Source: Methanocella_A sp963792125 (GTDB taxonomy: Archaea; Halobacteriota; Methanocellia; Methanocellales; Methanocellaceae). From it: a DNA stretch of 64,000 nucleotides. The notes beneath the pieces are model-generated. The model made no database searches. It was not told the origin of the DNA and was given only the letters and a program-made list of their open reading frames with translations. The position numbers and the translations under genes are program-made. The stretch covers positions 62,001 to 126,000 of the forward strand of contig CAWBVA010000002.1 of the NCBI GenBank assembly GCA_963792125.1, written 5' to 3'. The number at the start of each line of letters is the position of its first letter. The stretch's first letter is position 1. Shown here piece after piece: positions 38,709 through 46,677 of this stretch.

Positions 38709-38722
38709 ATACACATCTTTAT

Positions 38723-38938
38723 TTACTGGTACGGTGCAAGGACATCGACGAGCTCGACGTGGGACAGCAGCATGCGTCTGCAGCAATACCGCTCAATACC
38801 CAGATCGTCGAGAATGTCTCCGACCTTCAACACTTCACCCTTCTGCAGGTTCTTCTTCTTCTCCTCGACGCGGGACTTGTATTCTTCCCACACTTCGGAG
38901 ATGACCATGCCGCAGGTGAAACATCTTATTGGTATCAT
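38723..38938 (-). CDS. rpoN: DNA-directed RNA polymerase subunit N (Rpb10 homologue)
   Basis: A 71-residue zinc protein with the subunit signature MIPIRCFTCGMVISEVWEEY at the N-terminus and the paired cysteines YCCRRMLLSHVELVD; together CxxC and CC hold one zinc. It stabilises the D-L platform of the polymerase. It is in the classic uS9-rpoN-rpoK order. Confidence 0.97.
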   Translation of the reverse strand: MIPIRCFTCGMVISEVWEEYKSRVEEKKKNLQKGEVLKVGDILDDLGIERYCCRRMLLSHVELVDVLAPYQ

Positions 38939-38983
38939 TGATGATTGTCTCCAATTAAAATCGGGGGATAACCCCCGACGTGT

Positions 38984-39394
38984 TTAACGGTACGATTTCT
39001 GGAACTTGGCCCTTGCGCCAGATCCGCCGTACTTCTTGGACTCCTTCACCCTCACGTCGTTGACAAGAAGGTTCCGGTCGTGAGCCAGGTACGCGTCGCG
39101 AAGCGCGACGTCGTTGGTCCAGTTGACGATGCCACGTGCGATGGCGCAACGGGCGGCCTCTGCCTGACCCATCATGCCTCCGCCCCGGACATCGACGTCG
39201 ATGTTGAGGCTCTTCGAGACCTCCGGGCCGGCGATGAGCAGCGGCTCGGATATCTTGAGCCGGACAAGCTCCGGCTGGATGATGTCGACGGGGGTCTTGT
39301 TGACCCTGATGATGCCGGTGCCCTTCCTCACGGTGGCCCGTGCAGTTGCGGTCTTTCTCTTTCCGCTTGTGGTTAAGACTTTCGTAGCTGCCAT
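38984..39394 (-). CDS. rpsI: 30S ribosomal protein S9 (uS9)
   Basis: A 136-residue uS9 from ATG 39394. TSGKRKTATARATVRKGTG opens the fold, DVDVRGGGMMGQAEAARCAI is the conserved middle and the basic tail ends KKYGGSGARAKFQKSYR, the part that reaches the P-site tRNA. It follows rplM by 10 bases. Confidence 0.97.
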   Translation of the reverse strand: MAATKVLTTSGKRKTATARATVRKGTGIIRVNKTPVDIIQPELVRLKISEPLLIAGPEVSKSLNIDVDVRGGGMMGQAEAARCAIARGIVNWTNDVALRDAYLAHDRNLLVNDVRVKESKKYGGSGARAKFQKSYR

Positions 39395-39404
39395 GTTTTC
39401 ACCT

Positions 39405-39824
39405 TCAGAACTTTGATCCAAGCAGCTTTGAGAGTTCGCCGAGCTTCATGTACTTGTACGAGCTCAGGCGGTTCACGCTTGCCTGTTCCAGCGTTATGGC
39501 CTGCTGGCCTTCGAGCTCAGCCGGCGTCCCGATGTATACCGTCAGGCGTGCCATCGAGTCCTTGCCCCGCTGGGTCTTATAGGGAAGCATGCCCCGGATC
39601 GTCCTCTTGACGATTGCGTCCGGCCTCTTCGGGTAGAACGGCCCGTGCTCCTTGCTGCCGCGGATGTACGCCTCGTGGTACTCGCGGTAGGTGGTGGTCT
39701 TCGTGCCGGATAAGATCGCCTTTTCGGCGTTGGTGATTATGACTTCGTCGCCCTCGAGCAGCTTCTTTGCCACGAGGCTGGCGAGCCTGCCGACAATCAG
39801 TCCGTCTGCATTGATTAAAACCAT
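39405..39824 (-). CDS. rplM: 50S ribosomal protein L13 (uL13)
   Basis: A 139-residue archaeal uL13: MVLINADGLIVGRLASLVAK, VIITNAEKAILSGTKTTTYR, and RTIRGMLPYKTQRGKDSMAR. It lies 12 bases after rpl18e, with AAGGAGGA upstream of its start. Structural protein of the large subunit. Confidence 0.97.
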   Translation of the reverse strand: MVLINADGLIVGRLASLVAKKLLEGDEVIITNAEKAILSGTKTTTYREYHEAYIRGSKEHGPFYPKRPDAIVKRTIRGMLPYKTQRGKDSMARLTVYIGTPAELEGQQAITLEQASVNRLSSYKYMKLGELSKLLGSKF

Positions 39825-39836
39825 GCTTGATCCTCC

Positions 39837-40199
39837 TTACTTAAGAATGCGGACTCCTTTGCCCGTGGGGTTCGTCTGCATGAGCTGCTCGATAGACAGG
39901 CACTTGCCCTCTGCGACTGCGATAAGCTGCTCAGCGGTCATGCTAAAATTGAGAGCTGCGACGGTGACCGGGTGATCGATGGTCCCGGTGCCGAGCACCT
40001 TGCCGGGTACGATGACAATTTCATTGTCCGTGCTGTACCGGTTGATCTTGCTGAGGTTGATCTCCGCATAGTGCTTGGTCGGCTTGTCGAGCCTTGATGC
40101 GATGTCCCGCCAGATACCTACGTTCTGCTCCCTGGACTTCGCCTTCAGCTCGTCGATGAGCTTCAATATTCTTGGGTTAGTCTTTTTGATGCTTTTCAT
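39837..40199 (-). CDS. rpl18e: 50S ribosomal protein L18e (eL18)
   Basis: A 120-residue archaeal/eukaryotic-type protein beginning MKSIKKTNPRILKLIDELKA at ATG 40199, with GGAGG 7 bases upstream. The conserved block IVPGKVLGTGTIDHPVTVAA is present. It is the first gene of this ribosomal/RNA-polymerase operon in the window. Its leader contains stable hairpins that could be regulatory. Confidence 0.96.
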   Translation of the reverse strand: MKSIKKTNPRILKLIDELKAKSREQNVGIWRDIASRLDKPTKHYAEINLSKINRYSTDNEIVIVPGKVLGTGTIDHPVTVAALNFSMTAEQLIAVAEGKCLSIEQLMQTNPTGKGVRILK

Positions 40200-40214
40200 T
40201 GCGTTGCCTCCGTA

Positions 40215-40300
40215 AGGCCACTGTCGGCCTGACTCACGCGTTCTTATCACGGGCCGGAGCCCGACGCGTTCGAACTTGAGTCCATGCGCCGGATAGAACG
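40215..40300 (-). promoter_or_regulatory. Structured leader upstream of rpl18e, possible ribosomal-protein feedback site
   Basis: The leader can fold AGGCC/GGCCT (40215-40230) just ahead of the ribosome binding site, and CGGGC-CGGA-GCCCG (40250-40263). It also has two crossing long-range pairings: 40231-40236 with 40277-40282, and 40239-40248 with 40292-40300. Crossing pairings imply a pseudoknot or a two-state switch. The function is inferred. Confidence 0.4.
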
Positions 40301-40390
40301 AAGTCCTATCCTACGGTAATGTCGCTATCGATGTGACGATGCGAATCTCTTAATGCAATACGAGCATATGAAGTTTTCGGTTTCATATAC

Positions 40391-40592
40391 GGGAGAGCAC
40401 GGAGGTTTCGGGAGGACTCCGAGGGTTTTCACCACAGGGGACACAGAGGCCACAGAGGTATTCACAGAGGACTTTTTATAACGGGGCTTTCTCGCATCGG
40501 CCTTTTTTCTTAAAGTCCTCTGTGTCGTCCTCTGTGTCCTCCGTGTCCCCTGTGGTGAGAGTCTCCGTGCCCTCCCGAAACCTCCGGGACCT
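40391..40592. repeat. Long palindromic intergenic element with conserved core
   Basis: Two arms of about 75-80 bases (left: GGAGAGCACGGAGG...TTCACCACAGGGGACACAGAGG; right: its imperfect reverse complement) flank a core which, in reverse, reads AAGAAAAAAGGCCGATGCGA followed by GAAAGCCCC. The same core and arms recur at 58727-58930 and in part at 7018-7110. The right end touches the stop codon of mscS. Confidence 0.8.
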
Positions 40593-41392
40593 CAAGCGGA
40601 GCGCCTTGCAGGGTAGAACTGGCTGATGATGTCGATGACCTTTGACCGGGCCTCGTCTGACTTGCGCGGATCGGATACCCAGAAGTGAATCTCGTACTGG
40701 ATATCCTCCTTGCTGATGCCCATTTTATATAGCTCGTCCCCGCGGTCTGTCATGAAGCCGGGTATGGAGGGAGCGCGGGCCTTTATGGCGTCGGCCAGGC
40801 CGGAGAGATTGATGTCCCGCGGCATGGTAAAGGGCACTTTTATCAGGTAATGCTTTGTCCGGGTATAATTAGTGATCGAAGTAGTAAGGAACGTGGAATT
40901 GGGGATGGTGATGTCCAGGCCGTTGAGGCCCCGCAGGATAGTCGCTCTGATGCTGATGCCCTGCACGATGCCCGTACTGTCACCCACCTTGATCAGGTCG
41001 CCTTTGAGAAACGGCTTCTCGATGTAAACGACGGCGCCACCGAGCAGGTTGGAAATGAGAAGCTGGGAGCCGAGGACGACGACGACGCTTAGTATGCCCA
41101 GGCTCAGGATAAGAGGATAAAGCTGGATGTTGAAGATGGCCAGCACGCTCACGAAGGCCAGGATGAAAACGCCATAGGTCATCAGCGTTACGATCATCCG
41201 TGTCGTCTGCGGCGGCAGGTGATAGTTTTTCCCGAGCTCAAGTATCAGGCCCTTGAGCACCCTCATGATGATATATGCAATGACCAGAATGACGACGGAT
41301 ATCAGCATCCTGTACCAGTTGCCGTAGAAAAAATCCGCGAGTGTAAGGGCTGCCCGGGTGGTGACATCCGCGGGATTGGCAGACTGGAACAC
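40592..41392 (-). CDS. mscS: Small-conductance mechanosensitive channel, MscS family
   Basis: The 266-residue protein has three to four membrane segments (about residues 28-48, 68-90 and 92-118), then the beta domain typical of MscS. The pore-lining and beta regions are LGSQLLISNLLGGAVVYIEK and GDLIKVGDSTGIVQGISIRA, with LNGLDITIPNSTFLTTSITN. It releases solutes on membrane tension. Its 3' end coincides with a repeat element, so its last residues may have changed. It lies 20 bases downstream of the first secreted-protein gene, in the same direction. Confidence 0.9.
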   Translation of the reverse strand: MFQSANPADVTTRAALTLADFFYGNWYRMLISVVILVIAYIIMRVLKGLILELGKNYHLPPQTTRMIVTLMTYGVFILAFVSVLAIFNIQLYPLILSLGILSVVVVLGSQLLISNLLGGAVVYIEKPFLKGDLIKVGDSTGIVQGISIRATILRGLNGLDITIPNSTFLTTSITNYTRTKHYLIKVPFTMPRDINLSGLADAIKARAPSIPGFMTDRGDELYKMGISKEDIQYEIHFWVSDPRKSDEARSKVIDIISQFYPARRSA

Positions 41393-41412
41393 GATCAGGG
41401 CCTCCCTGTCCT

Positions 41413-42052
41413 CAACCGTTGGAGTAGAAAAACGGTGTGCCGAGCCCGCCCGATGTCCCGAGGCCGCCGTTGACGCCGACGCCGAGATAGCCCAGGCCCA
41501 GGCCGAGCGGATAGCCGAAGCCGCTGAGGGGCATCGTGTCGCTCTCGGTTGTCAGTGTGAAGCGGACACTTTCCATGTACCTGATGTCAGCCTTATTGCT
41601 TGTTAGCGAGGGGAAGCTGACACCCAGCGACCCTACCCCGAAACCAGGGAAAGCGATCGCGGAGTTGTCCAGGCGGCCTCGTAGGCCAGGTCTTTTGCAT
41701 AGGCGGTTGTGGCCGCGTCATGGGTGGCCGTGGGCCAGCCGAAGTTCACGCCCAGCGTGACGCCGTTCCAGTTGGGCCCGAAGTACCCGTAGCTGTATTG
41801 ATCGGGCGTCTGCGAAACCGACGACGCGCTGATAACGCCGTACCTCGACGTCACGTCAGACAGGCCATCAATCCCCTGGTTGCTCATGGTGTATGCTTCG
41901 CCCGGCACGCCTGCCGCGCCGCTGCCGCCGAGACCCATGATCATGGGATAGCCGTACATGTTCACGTTAGCGACGCTATTGGCACACGCCGGCATGGCAC
42001 ATGTCAGGGCCAGCAAAATGGCAAACGCAAGACAGAACGTATACCTGAGCAT
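41413..42052 (-). CDS. Secreted glycine-rich small protein (cluster member 1); frameshifted
   Basis: MLRYTFCLAFAILLALTCAM followed by PACA is a Sec signal peptide. The mature part is rich in G, Y, S and N (MGLGGSGAAGVPGEAY, YSYGYFGPNWNGVTLGVNFG). A shift near 41672 (YEAA to LDNSAIAFPGFGVGSLGVSF) leads to a C-terminal segment with ESDTMPLSGFGYPLGLGLGY and GGLGTSGGLGTPFFYSNG, ending at 41413. The mature organisation, polar then Gly/aromatic-rich end, resembles the other cluster proteins. Function is unknown; I expect a surface or extracellular-matrix component. Confidence 0.65.
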
Positions 42053-42312
42053 ACAACACCCATTCAACATCATGATCAGGTATACTACGCTGATTAAATA
42101 AATTACCAGCTATATTAACGATTAGGGGCTTTATATGGGACAGAAAGGGCATATTATGCCATAATAATAAAAACAGAGCCGTTTTAACGGTGTTTAAGCC
42201 ATCGCCACTGCACACGGCAAATGAATGGAGATGCCCTGTACAGACAGCAACATCTCCGGGACACTGCCTGTGTACAAATATGCCGGATAAAAAGCTAAAA
42301 AAAGGACCGAAA

Positions 42313-42337
42313 ACGGACTGGATGGTTTCCAGTCCGT
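42313..42337 (-). terminator. Terminator of secreted-protein gene 2
   Basis: ACGGACTGGA and TCCAGTCCGT form a perfect 10-bp stem with a 5-base loop; on the minus strand it is followed by TTTTCGG and then CCTTTTTTT. It ends transcription of the gene at 42382-43255. Confidence 0.75.
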
Positions 42338-42381
42338 CGTTAGTCTCTTGTTTGTTTCCCAACCTATTTCCTGATGCGAAC

Positions 42382-43255
42382 TTACTTGGCCTTGTTGCCA
42401 GTTGTGGCCCATCGGGGCCGCCTGCGTGTCGACATGGTCGACGGAGCGCTGGCAGCGATGTTGGCAGCTGGCCATCGGGAGGTTCATGCCCTGGCCAATG
42501 CCGGCCTGGCCCATGCCCAGCTGAGGCCGAGGTTGCTCACGCCCAGGTTCCTGGCACCTATGCCGAGGCCACGGGCACCGAAACCAGCACCGCCGAAGCC
42601 AGTGCCGAGGCCGAGGCTGCTGGCACCGAAGCCAGCACCGCCGAAGCCAGTGCCAAGGCCATATCCGCCGTAGCCTGCGCCGAGGCCGAGGCCATATCCG
42701 CCGAGGCCTGCACCGATGCCACCATAGGGGGCGCCGATGCCTGCACCGATTCCGGGAGCGCACGGGCTGGCTGCGGGGATTGCTGCCCCATGCACATCCC
42801 ATGGGGACCGTGTAGGACTGCGGGACCAGGTTCGTCACAGGCACGCGGACTAACCGGCACACAGACCGGGACGGTCGTCGACGTGACCGCGGGTCTCACG
42901 ACTGGTACGGGTATCGTCTGGGGCACGACTACTGCCCTGGGCACGGTGACCGGGCACACGTCAGCGGTAGGGACCACGATGGGTACCTGCTGCGGGACCG
43001 TCGTCGGGACCGTCACGGGCACCGCAGTGGTGACCGGGACATTACAGAAGACCTGTGCGATGCAATCCTGCGGAGCACCGACTGCTACGGGAGCGGGCCC
43101 ACACGGACCACATGCTCCACCTACCCCAATCCTGCTCCAAGTCCGAATCCAGCCCCTATTCCGCCCAGCCCGAACTGTGCGAAAGCGGGTGCGGTAACCA
43201 ATAGCGCAGCCGCTACAACCAGTAGGGCTACGGTTATTTTACTTGCCATATTCAT
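42382..43255 (-). CDS. Secreted modular protein: Gly-rich, Val/Pro/Thr repeat, Gly/Phe repeat (cluster member 2); several frameshifts
   Basis: From ATG 43255, seven bases after GGAGGTG, a signal peptide MNMASKITVALLVVAAALLV ending PAFA precedes GLGGIGAGFGLGAGLG. One missing G near 43130 leads to a V/P/T-rich part (CNVPVTTAVPVTVPTTVPQQ and similar, with spaced cysteines). After shifts near 42865 and 42790 a Gly-rich repeat of GLGGYGLGLGAGYGGYGLG and GFGGAGFGASSLGLG follows. The end, perhaps NIAASAPSTMSTRRRPRWAT ending at TAA 42384-42382, depends on a further shift near 42510. It is certainly a secreted repetitive protein, but the exact chain is uncertain. Confidence 0.55.
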
Positions 43256-43621
43256 AACTACACCTCCGAAACTGCATTCTTATCTCTAACCATACAAAAT
43301 AAATATATTATTATTTAAAAATACGATTTGTAAGCGTACTGGAGTATTTTATCGCATTCTGGGTATTATCCATTGCTGGTTGTTAAAATAAAAGGCGATA
43401 ATAGGCAATTAGTTATAAATATACCGTATTATTGCTTGTATTAGTAAAACAATGGATAATTATATTGCGATTGCCACGACGAAGCTCAACAGGTAATAAA
43501 ATGTATCAGGTATCGTGCGCATACTGAGGTAATGCCGGTAAAAAAAGGACGGGTGGCCCGCTCAGACGCCTCTGTCAGCCCTGTTTACAGGACAAGGAAA
43601 AATTAAAAGGCATGGTCAGCT
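43256..43621. other. Intergenic region between secreted-protein genes 2 and 3
   Basis: It holds the promoter of gene 2 (AT-rich AATAATATATTTATTTT, minus strand, about 43297-43315) and, after gene 3, a short CCTGTTTACAGG palindrome (43580-43591) with a downstream T run on the minus strand near 43540-43546. I see no gene. Confidence 0.5.
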
Positions 43622-44086
43622 TCAGAGCACCGGGAACCCGGAGAACGGCAGCGCCACCTGCGCGTCCGATATGCGGTCGTTCTTGGCTATGAAGTTGTTG
43701 TAAGTGGTCCGGCTCATGTCACCTGTGGCCAGCGGTATCCCGAACGGCGACCCGTCGAACCCGGTTGCGTGCGCTTCGTCCATGCTCACGCCCAGACTGT
43801 ACCCGATGTTCGCGTCGGTCAGGGCACCTATGCCGCCATAACCGTACGGATATCCTGCCACCGTACTCAGATCAAGGTCGACACCCCAGGTCACCCCGAG
43901 ATCCATTTGCTCGAGCCCGAAGGCTGTACCTGCAGCCTGGACCTGCTTACCGATGTTAAAGTTGATCGTGTCACCCAGATGCTTGTCGAAGTCGATCCCT
44001 GCGCCTATGAATGCACCGGCAGGGATGACAAACATAGCCGTCAGGGCAACCACCAGGACCAGGATCAGAACTCTCCTCGTGTCCAT
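43622..44086 (-). CDS. Secreted protein (cluster member 3)
   Basis: The 154-residue protein has a signal peptide MDTRRVLILVLVVALTAMFV ending PAGA. The mature part contains FDKHLGDTINFNIGKQVQAA, GYPYGYGGIGALTDANIGYS and a hydrophobic end VALPFSGFPVL. It shares with members 6-8 the words TAFG, a run of D/A/T-rich residues and an end of the SGFP type. It is intact in one frame. The start follows the leader ATTGAGGAGGGTAG. Function unknown. Confidence 0.75.
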   Translation of the reverse strand: MDTRRVLILVLVVALTAMFVIPAGAFIGAGIDFDKHLGDTINFNIGKQVQAAGTAFGLEQMDLGVTWGVDLDLSTVAGYPYGYGGIGALTDANIGYSLGVSMDEAHATGFDGSPFGIPLATGDMSRTTYNNFIAKNDRISDAQVALPFSGFPVL

Positions 44087-44088
44087 AT

Positions 44089-44102
44089 CTACCCTCCTCA
44101 AT
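44089..44102 (-). promoter_or_regulatory. Conserved leader/ribosome binding site ATTGAGGAGGGTAG, gene 3
   Basis: This 14-base word, read on the minus strand just before the start codon, is identical ahead of members 3, 6, 7 and 8. It contains GAGGAGGG, a strong match to the archaeal anti-Shine-Dalgarno end. Confidence 0.75.
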
Positions 44103-44160
44103 TTGTATGTATATTATTATTTATTTTTGTTAAATATATTTGTAGAACAATAAGCGAATT

Positions 44161-44364
44161 AAGGACACAGAGGCCACTGAGGGCACGAAGGGCACTGAAG
44201 CCCTTTGAATTGAGCTTCAAGGGACTGATGCATAATGATAATTTTAGTGCAAGCACAGCGTGGCGCGTGCCAGCATCTACAACCATTCAAAAAGTATTAG
44301 TAGAAATTTTAAAAAATACCTTGTCAACCGGACTTCCGTGCCCATTGTGCCCTCCGTGGCCTCT
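44161..44364. repeat. Long palindromic intergenic element
   Basis: Left arm 44161-44200 (AAGGACACAGAGGCCACTGA, then GGGCACGAAGGGCACTGAAG) and right arm 44333-44364 (CTTCCGTGCCCATTGTGCCC, then TCCGTGGCCTCT) are imperfect inverted copies around an unrelated core of about 130 bases. The arms match those of the elements at 40391-40592 and 58727-58930. Confidence 0.7.
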
Positions 44365-44439
44365 AGTGATATCTAAAAAGAAACTGGGAGTAAGCGGTTT
44401 GCGCTCCTCCCGAATTTTTTCTCTTTCTTCTCGTGTAGC

Positions 44440-44715
44440 TCAGGTCAGGTTATACTGGATATGTGGTAAGTATTTACCACCACCAGTGCCGCCCCAGCCG
44501 AGACCGGAGCCCCAGCCGAGGCCGGAGCCCCAGCCCCAGCCGCCCCAGGGCCAGCCCCAGCCGCCCCAGCCGAGACCACCCCAGCCGAGGCCGCCCCAGC
44601 CGCCACCCCAGCCGCCACCCCAGCCCCAGCCGCCCCACCAGGCGACTGCGGGCAGGGTGAGGGCCAGCGCGGCTAACACGAGAAGAACGAATATGGCTAT
44701 TTTCTTAAAGCTCAC
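44440..44715 (-). CDS. Secreted tryptophan/glycine-repeat protein (cluster member 4)
   Basis: From GTG 44715, a few bases after GGGGGG, the signal peptide is MSFKKIAIFVLLVLAALALT ending PAVA. The mature chain is almost only W and G with some L, P and S: WWGGWGWGGGWGGGWGG, then LGWGG repeats and SGLGW twice, ending GGKYLPHIQYNLT. It has about 15 tryptophans in about 66 residues. The open frame extends upstream to 44745, but those codons lack a ribosome binding site. Such composition suggests a self-associating surface or fibre protein; this is inference. Confidence 0.7.
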   Translation of the reverse strand: MSFKKIAIFVLLVLAALALTLPAVAWWGGWGWGGGWGGGWGGLGWGGLGWGGWGWPWGGWGWGSGLGWGSGLGWGGTGGGKYLPHIQYNLT

Positions 44716-44939
44716 ATCATTCCCCCCTGCAAAATGAAAGTACACAAGTAATAATAAATAAGTTATTATAATAAATTCACGAAATCATCCCGTTAAGACG
44801 ATGATTTGATAATACAAGCTGATAATGGCCATTTTAGCAGGAAATAAGCCGGATTTAACGATATCTTGCACAAGCGTCCGGACGATTATTCACAGGATAT
44901 AAAAAAGTGCTGTTAAAAGTTTTAGAGAGCCCGAATAGG

Positions 44940-45826
44940 TCATGGGGAATGATATTCCCCAATCTCCTTCTCCGGGCAACGTTTCACGCTGCCTGCTTCT
45001 AGTTTAGCAGATACTGGCGGTATCAGGGAAGCGCCCCAGGGTGCCATCGTGAACGGGAATCCGAACCCGTGCGCGCCGAAGAACAGCGGCATGCTCCTGG
45101 TACAGCCACCAAGGCCCAAAGCCCACGGCGTAATGCCAAAGCCAGGCCCGGCACAGAAGCCCTCATTGCCCATGATAAAGGGCAGCCCCTGGCAGACACT
45201 TGCTGCCGGCAGAATGGCGGGCAGCACTGGCGGTGCGACACCGGCGGGATCAGCGAAGCGCCCCATGCACGCCAGCGTGAACGGGAATCCGAACCCGTGC
45301 GCGCCGAAGAACAGCGGCATGCTCCTGGTACAGCCACCAAGGCCCAAAGCCCACGGCGTAATGCCAAAGCCAGGCCCTGCACAAAGCCCTCATTGCCCAG
45401 GATAAAGGGCAGCGCCTGACACGTGCTCCCCAGGAAGCACGGGCTGAAGAACGAACCGGCACCGAAGCCCGGGCTGAACTGGTTCCACCCGAGGCCGAAG
45501 GGCCCTAGTCCTGCTCCGAGACCCCAGTTGAACGGGAACGCACCGATGCCTAACTGGCTAAAGCCCCAGTTGAACGGGAACCCGAACCCACCGAATGCAC
45601 CGAATCCGCCCAGACCGATTCCGCCCAGACCGATTCCGCCCAGACCGATTCCGCCCAGACCGATCCCTGCCGATGTGGCAGAGACAGACGACGCGGCGGA
45701 AATCCCCGCGGTCGAAGCGGAGCTGGCACCTACACCTGCGCCGATCGCAGCAGATGCCGGCATACAGAACGCAATGAGAGCGACGGCCAGCATCGATAGT
45801 ACGGCTAATTTCTTTATTGAACTCAT
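44940..45826 (-). CDS. Secreted Gly/Phe-rich protein with internal tandem repeat (cluster member 5); one frameshift
   Basis: ATG 45826 follows GGGGGGA. The signal peptide MSSIKKLAVLSMLAVALIAF ends near PASA. The mature part has SAGIGLGGIGLGG repeats and FPFNWGFSQLGIGAFPFNWG. Two copies of a 76-residue unit follow, with ALPFILGNEGF / GLPFIMGNEGF, GFGITPWALGLGGCTRSMPL and FFGAHGFGFPFT, including one cysteine between GG and TRS. A G missing near 45387 in the N-terminal copy, present in the other copy, shifts the frame, so the true end is YHSP at 44940. A hairpin GGGGAAT/ATTCCCC (44944-44960) overlaps the stop region. Confidence 0.7.
45015..45408. repeat. Two tandem copies of a 228-bp unit inside cluster gene 5
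   Basis: GTGAACGGGAATCCGAACCC begins at 45049 and again at 45277, a period of 228 bases (76 codons). Across about 165 bases (45015-45180 versus 45243-45408) the copies differ by only a few bases, one of them the one-base deletion that breaks the frame. Confidence 0.85.
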
Positions 45827-46030
45827 ACAATCCCCCCTACTTGACATTGATTAAGTAAAGGAAACGATAATAAATATATTATTATTTATTATAACGAAAT
45901 CGAACCGGTTTCGAATCTATTATAACAGCAATATGACGAAATATGCAGATATGTCATGCACAGCAGCAACTCGATACAGACTGCAGATGGCCTGTAAAAA
46001 GCAGGAGACCGTAAAAATAAGGAAAAGAGG

Positions 46031-46046
46031 GGAGGACTGTGCCTCC
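46031..46046 (-). terminator. Terminator of secreted-protein gene 6
   Basis: GGAGG and CCTCC pair around ACTGTG. On the minus strand the hairpin is followed by CCTCTTTTCCTTATTTTT, 30 bases after the stop codon of gene 6. Confidence 0.6.
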
Positions 46047-46075
46047 GTGCGCCTCACGCTACCAGTCAGCAACCT

Positions 46076-46447
46076 TCAGAGGAACCCCATCGAAGGTATC
46101 GGGGAACCGCCGATGCTAACGAACGGATAGGCGAACGCAAAGTGCTGGTTCTCGTTCATGAACTTGACGCTGCTGAGCATGTTACTCTGGACGGCGGTCT
46201 GTGAGATCGTCGGTAACGACGAACCGAACGCGGTGCCGCACAGGTCGCTTGCTGTAGATCCGAACGAGATTGCCGAGGCCTCGTTGTCCGTTGCAATTGC
46301 AGTGTCCTTCTCAAACGCCGTCAGTGTGTGATCCTGGACCATCTGCGGGAACCCAAAGGACATGGGGACCAGCGAAGCAGCTGCCGGAACTGTGAGAATC
46401 GCAATGGCCAGCGACAGCATCACTATCGAAAGTAATTTTCTCACCAT
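46076..46447 (-). CDS. Secreted small protein (cluster member 6)
   Basis: The 123-residue protein begins with signal peptide MVRKLLSIVMLSLAIAILTV ending PAAA. The mature part SLVPMSFGFPQMVQDHTLTA, FEKDTAIATDNEASAISFGS and the end FAFAYPFVSIGGSPIPSMGF align along their length with members 7 and 8 (LVGTAFGFPTITQSGTTTAF, DTAAATDTEAFALAF, FAYPFVGVGGVAIPGFGF). It is intact in one frame and preceded by the conserved leader. A single cysteine in SDLCGTAFGSS is not shared at the same place. Function unknown. Confidence 0.78.
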   Translation of the reverse strand: MVRKLLSIVMLSLAIAILTVPAAASLVPMSFGFPQMVQDHTLTAFEKDTAIATDNEASAISFGSTASDLCGTAFGSSLPTISQTAVQSNMLSSVKFMNENQHFAFAYPFVSIGGSPIPSMGFL

Positions 46448-46454
46448 GATGTTT

Positions 46455-46468
46455 CTACCCTCCTCAAT
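46455..46468 (-). promoter_or_regulatory. Conserved leader/ribosome binding site ATTGAGGAGGGTAG, gene 6
   Basis: Identical 14-base word ahead of gene 6, with a TATA-like TAATATATTAAT near 46498-46509 on the minus strand. Confidence 0.75.
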
Positions 46469-46647
46469 AATTGTTGATATGTATCGCTCGTGTAGATTAA
46501 TATATTAGTGTGCATAAAAACGAATTATTGCCGATTATTCCTGAATAAATACGCAATGGCCTGCAAACCCATATACGCTCTCCATTTGCAGCTGCCGGGC
46601 AACAATAATATCAAGAAGCTGCCGGAGGATGCCGGATAAAAGAAATG

Positions 46648-46670
46648 AAAGGAGGTGGTTAGCCTCCTTT
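46648..46670 (-). terminator. Terminator of secreted-protein gene 7
   Basis: AAAGGAGG and CCTCCTTT form an 8-bp stem with a 7-base loop, 8 bases beyond the stop codon. On the minus strand it is followed by CATTTCTTTTATCC. Confidence 0.7.
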
Positions 46671-46677
46671 ATTCAAT

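Noticed and set aside
40239..40300. tRNA-like sequence with GTTCGAAC near 40270
   Set aside because: The T-loop-like word is there, but acceptor, D and anticodon arms cannot be formed in proper order; the pairings fit a leader structure better.
42190..43197. Long plus-strand frame rich in Ala, Glu and Pro opposite secreted gene 2
   Set aside because: It is the reverse-strand shadow of a GGC/GGT glycine repeat; the minus strand has the signal peptide, ribosome binding site and terminator.
45049..45854. Plus-strand Pro-rich frames opposite secreted gene 5
   Set aside because: Their repeats mirror the glycine-rich coding on the other strand, and no start signals precede them.
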